Below, piece by piece: positions 61,552 through 64,000 of a stretch of 64,000 bases of DNA. Position 1 is the stretch's first letter. Every line of letters begins with the position of its first letter. The stretch is from Hydrogenedens sp964549105 (GTDB taxonomy: Bacteria > Hydrogenedentota > Hydrogenedentia > Hydrogenedentales > Hydrogenedentaceae): positions 44,777-108,776 of the forward strand of contig CAZJTZ010000009.1 of the NCBI GenBank assembly GCA_964549105.1, given 5' to 3'. Both the position numbers and the translations under genes were made by a program. The notes under the pieces were generated by a model that saw only the letters and a list, made by a program, of their open reading frames with translations, was not told the DNA's origin and searched no databases.

Positions 61552-64000
61552 TTATTTTTCCGCACAGTTAGGTAAAATTTCATCGGATACATCAGGGAGT
61601 AGACGCTGTGACAAGGGTAGTATTTCAAAAACCAGGTCACCTTCAAATATATGTTCCGCTTGAATACCGCCATCATCCTTCATGTTTAGACCACCACTGT
61701 AAACTTTGAATCCGCCATCTTTCTCTTTAATATATTTTATCAGTCTATTGGGCAACCATGGGTCTATAGGAACAGATGGTATATAGTTCGGCACTAATTC
61801 GTCCAAATTTTCTGGCAGTCGCTGGTGTGAAAGACGGAATCGTTCAATAGCTAGAGCCGTTTGGGTAAGTATGATATAGGTATAGTGCCGAATTTCTGCT
61901 TGTATAATACGACTGTCGGCTGCATATTGTATAATAAAGGTTGGGCTTATTAGTTGCATTTCCACTATATCAAACAAATCCATGCTATCCTGAGATGAAT
62001 CCTCTGACCCTAAAAAGAATTCATATTTGTATTTTTCTGGAAAATACAGGCTCCTTGCATGGATACTTTTATCAAGGTAGTCAGATAATACCAGAGAATA
62101 TAATAACCCCATTGTTTGGTCTGTGCTACGAGATAGGACAAAATCAAAAATAGGAAGCCAAGTATAGAGTATTTCTCTACCCCATCCATAATCAATTCGA
62201 AAAATTCGAGAATAAACTTTATTGTGTGCTTGTGCTTCTTGCAGCAATGTATTTAAGTATTTTGTCGGTTTGGAAGTTGTGTCGAGTAAGTAAATAAATT
62301 CAGCATAAAGCCCTTTTTGGAACATAGAACCTTCGTTAACTTGAAGTGCATACTGCTGAACGATATTTTCAAGTTCTATTAACTCGACTTCGGATAACTC
62401 TTCATGGTTGACTATCCATTCAAGCATTTCCTCAACTATCCCAAAACAGGCAATTCGAACTAATTGAGAAATAACAACAGGCTCATCTTTAAGAGAATTA
62501 TACAGTGGAAAACAGGCATATAACGAACGAAACATTTCATTACGGTCTCCTTCAATAGCATGTATAAGGGCTTCTGCGGTTAAGTCCCTCGTAAGTGCTC
62601 TAATTGCTGCAAGATGAGGGAGCAAAATATTATAACCAAGTTTCAAATCAATAGGGTATCGTGATTTTGTAAGATTGAGTTGGGCAATCTCTTTCAGTCG
62701 GGTGTTCGTGTTTGCACTAACAATGTTATAGTAGGCTTTCGCTAATGTAAACGAAATTTGGGGAAATGGCTTATCATATTTTAGTTCCCTATAACTTAAT
62801 GGGTAGTCCTTTATCCTTTTGCATTCTTCAGGTATATCCAAACTATCATAATACTCATCATATTTTTTCATTGCTACTGGAAATAACTTATCATACTCCA
62901 TTATTAATTCCCAATATTTTAAGCCAGAGTTTTCCTGGTCTGGAACTTTCTCATACCATTCGTCCAATTCAGATAAGTTTATTGGCAAACTCCTTTCTTT
63001 AAGGAAAGCCGTTATCTTGTTATAATTATATGAAGAATAAAAGCGGACAAAGATAAAAGAACAGGCAATAATAAGCACGAAAAGATGAACAAGGACTATC
63101 TGTGTGTTGGAGATAGATAGGTTGGAATAATTAATAAATTTGATAGGTTTTGACCATGTAAATTTATATGCCCTTAAAAGCGATTTCAGCCAGAATATCA
63201 AAATCATAGAGGTCAAACCAAGGTAGGTAGCGATGAATCCGGAAGAAGCAGAAAGAATGGTGTCCATTCCATATTGAAATGGAAGTAAACATATAAAGAC
63301 AAATAGGTAAATGGCTAAAATCAGGAGAATCTCTTTGACCTTTAATATGCGGTTGTAGAAGGCAAGGAATAAATATACAAAGAACATAAAGGTAAGATAA
63401 AAGCAAATAGAAAAATAAATTATGGAAATGAATGACAAATAAGAAGGAACAAATAAAGCAATAAAGATAAGAACAATCAGTAGAATGGCATTTACCGGGC
63501 TTGATATAAAAATCCAGACAAATGTTCCGCTGATAAGTGTAGTTCCTACAATATATACAAGCAATCCCCAAAAAATAGTGGAAGAAAAGTAATGAAAAGT
63601 ATCTGTATGTGTTGATAATGCAGATTGAACAGTTTCAAAACCGGGAGATAAATAAAATCTATACATTATGTATACACCTGTAAACTGAATTAGCCAGACT
63701 ATTATCATAGCAAGGAGAAGATTAAGAGAGAGGATTAGTCCTTGCACATTGACACGCTCTATTGGAAGCATTGGCATCCATGATAACGAATAGGACTTCT
63801 GCTTATCTTCTCTAATTATCCTACGAGAAACACGCAGATACCACATTATCCCCGCTAAAATTAAACTGATGTGGGGAAGAATTAACCATATTATTGCGGA
63901 ATAGGAAAATAAATGAATACTTCCAGAATAATTTTTTAAATAGCGATTTATATATAGATACAGCAATAGCAACGCAATCCCTAAAATCCAGAAGATACAT
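61552..64000 (-). CDS. Large polytopic membrane protein, 5' end beyond window
   Basis: Open to the window edge: at least 816 residues with no ATG in frame near 64000, so the true start lies to the right. The N-terminal 310 or so residues have about seven to eight transmembrane segments resembling ABC-2-type permease subunits (SLSWMPMLPIERVNVQGLILSLNLL). A soluble domain of 500 residues follows, ending with ALAIERFRLSHQRLPENLDELVPNYIPSVPIDPWL...VYSGGLNMKDDGG, a pattern shared with pseudopilin-like ends in Planctomycetota/Hydrogenedentota. An ABC-transporter partner would be upstream (outside). Function not assigned. Confidence 0.6.
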   Translation of the reverse strand, partial: CIFWILGIALLLLYLYINRYLKNYSGSIHLFSYSAIIWLILPHISLILAGIMWYLRVSRRIIREDKQKSYSLSWMPMLPIERVNVQGLILSLNLLLAMIIVWLIQFTGVYIMYRFYLSPGFETVQSALSTHTDTFHYFSSTIFWGLLVYIVGTTLISGTFVWIFISSPVNAILLIVLIFIALFVPSYLSFISIIYFSICFYLTFMFFVYLFLAFYNRILKVKEILLILAIYLFVFICLLPFQYGMDTILSASSGFIATYLGLTSMILIFWLKSLLRAYKFTWSKPIKFINYSNLSISNTQIVLVHLFVLIIACSFIFVRFYSSYNYNKITAFLKERSLPINLSELDEWYEKVPDQENSGLKYWELIMEYDKLFPVAMKKYDEYYDSLDIPEECKRIKDYPLSYRELKYDKPFPQISFTLAKAYYNIVSANTNTRLKEIAQLNLTKSRYPIDLKLGYNILLPHLAAIRALTRDLTAEALIHAIEGDRNEMFRSLYACFPLYNSLKDEPVVISQLVRIACFGIVEEMLEWIVNHEELSEVELIELENIVQQYALQVNEGSMFQKGLYAEFIYLLDTTSKPTKYLNTLLQEAQAHNKVYSRIFRIDYGWGREILYTWLPIFDFVLSRSTDQTMGLLYSLVLSDYLDKSIHARSLYFPEKYKYEFFLGSEDSSQDSMDLFDIVEMQLISPTFIIQYAADSRIIQAEIRHYTYIILTQTALAIERFRLSHQRLPENLDELVPNYIPSVPIDPWLPNRLIKYIKEKDGGFKVYSGGLNMKDDGGIQAEHIFEGDLVFEILPLSQRLLPDVSDEILPNCAEK

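Noticed and set aside
1..64000. CRISPR array
   Set aside because: No regularly spaced direct repeats of 24-40 bp and no cas genes seen. The tandem repeats at 38494 are 10-bp units without spacers.
1..64000. tRNA or rRNA genes
   Set aside because: I saw no cloverleaf with a GTTCRANNC arm and no rRNA-like stretch, although a covariance-model scan was not possible.

Overview
This is a bacterial, diderm chromosome segment of roughly 40% GC (estimated by eye). FlgH and FlgI (L- and P-rings), RpoB/RpoC and several lipoproteins argue for a Gram-negative envelope. The mix of low-GC housekeeping genes with two tandem DUF1080 domains, ThuA-HEAT, Tat-exported Gfo/Idh/MocA oxidoreductases, a URO-D-like methyltransferase-fold protein and an H-X9-DG prepilin-like protein is typical of the PVC/FCB-adjacent candidate phyla. 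Hydrogenedentota is my best guess, but this is inference without a database search.

Region by region: 1-5785 carries rpoC (3' end outside the window) and rpoB with an extended -10 promoter. 5932-7706 holds rsmI and a GHMP (glucuronokinase-like) kinase. 7886-14407 is a nine-gene flagellar operon (flgF-flgG-flgA-flgH-flgI-flgJ-EF-hand gene-flgN-like-flgL), with a perfect sigma-54 promoter about 200 bp upstream that diverges from a sigma-70 promoter for engB. 15539-21090 is a five-gene operon (miaB-pepA-unknown-mtaB-larE) rich in sulfur-transfer enzymes. 21216-28573 holds a sugar epimerase, a cold-shock protein, a double DUF1080 protein, a lipoprotein, an Mrp ATPase with DUF59 and DUF971 domains, and a GH95-like glycosidase. 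28711-38451 holds an iron-sulfur flavoprotein, then apbE-Gfo/Idh/MocA-octahaem cytochrome/cytochrome b fusion, a URO-D-like protein and an FAD oxidoreductase. 38650-48041 has a lipoprotein, rimO, a ThuA-HEAT giant with its Tat-type oxidoreductase partner, and an unusual GT-B-like protein. 48426-49433 is a prepilin-like protein with a structured leader.

49434-50530 is a gene-free, repeat-laden stretch. One of its repeats is an inverted copy (123 bp, about 90% identical) of a repeat at 40761-40883, which abuts a 141-bp MITE-like element. 50531-53422 is a compact metal-uptake operon whose first gene encodes a small ribbon-helix-helix protein with a Cys-rich zinc-site candidate. A nearly perfect 25-bp palindrome overlaps the promoter of that operon. 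This is my best candidate for an undescribed regulatory system: an RHH-type zinc regulator standing where Zur would be expected.

53432-64000 holds an SDR dehydrogenase, a membrane-anchored SGNH hydrolase, a 1376-residue glycosyltransferase-TPR fusion coupled to a DegT-family aminotransferase, and a large membrane protein that runs off the window. Taken together the accessory genes suggest breakdown of exported or extracellular polysaccharide, sugar oxidation, cell-surface glycan assembly, and respiratory electron transfer across the membrane.
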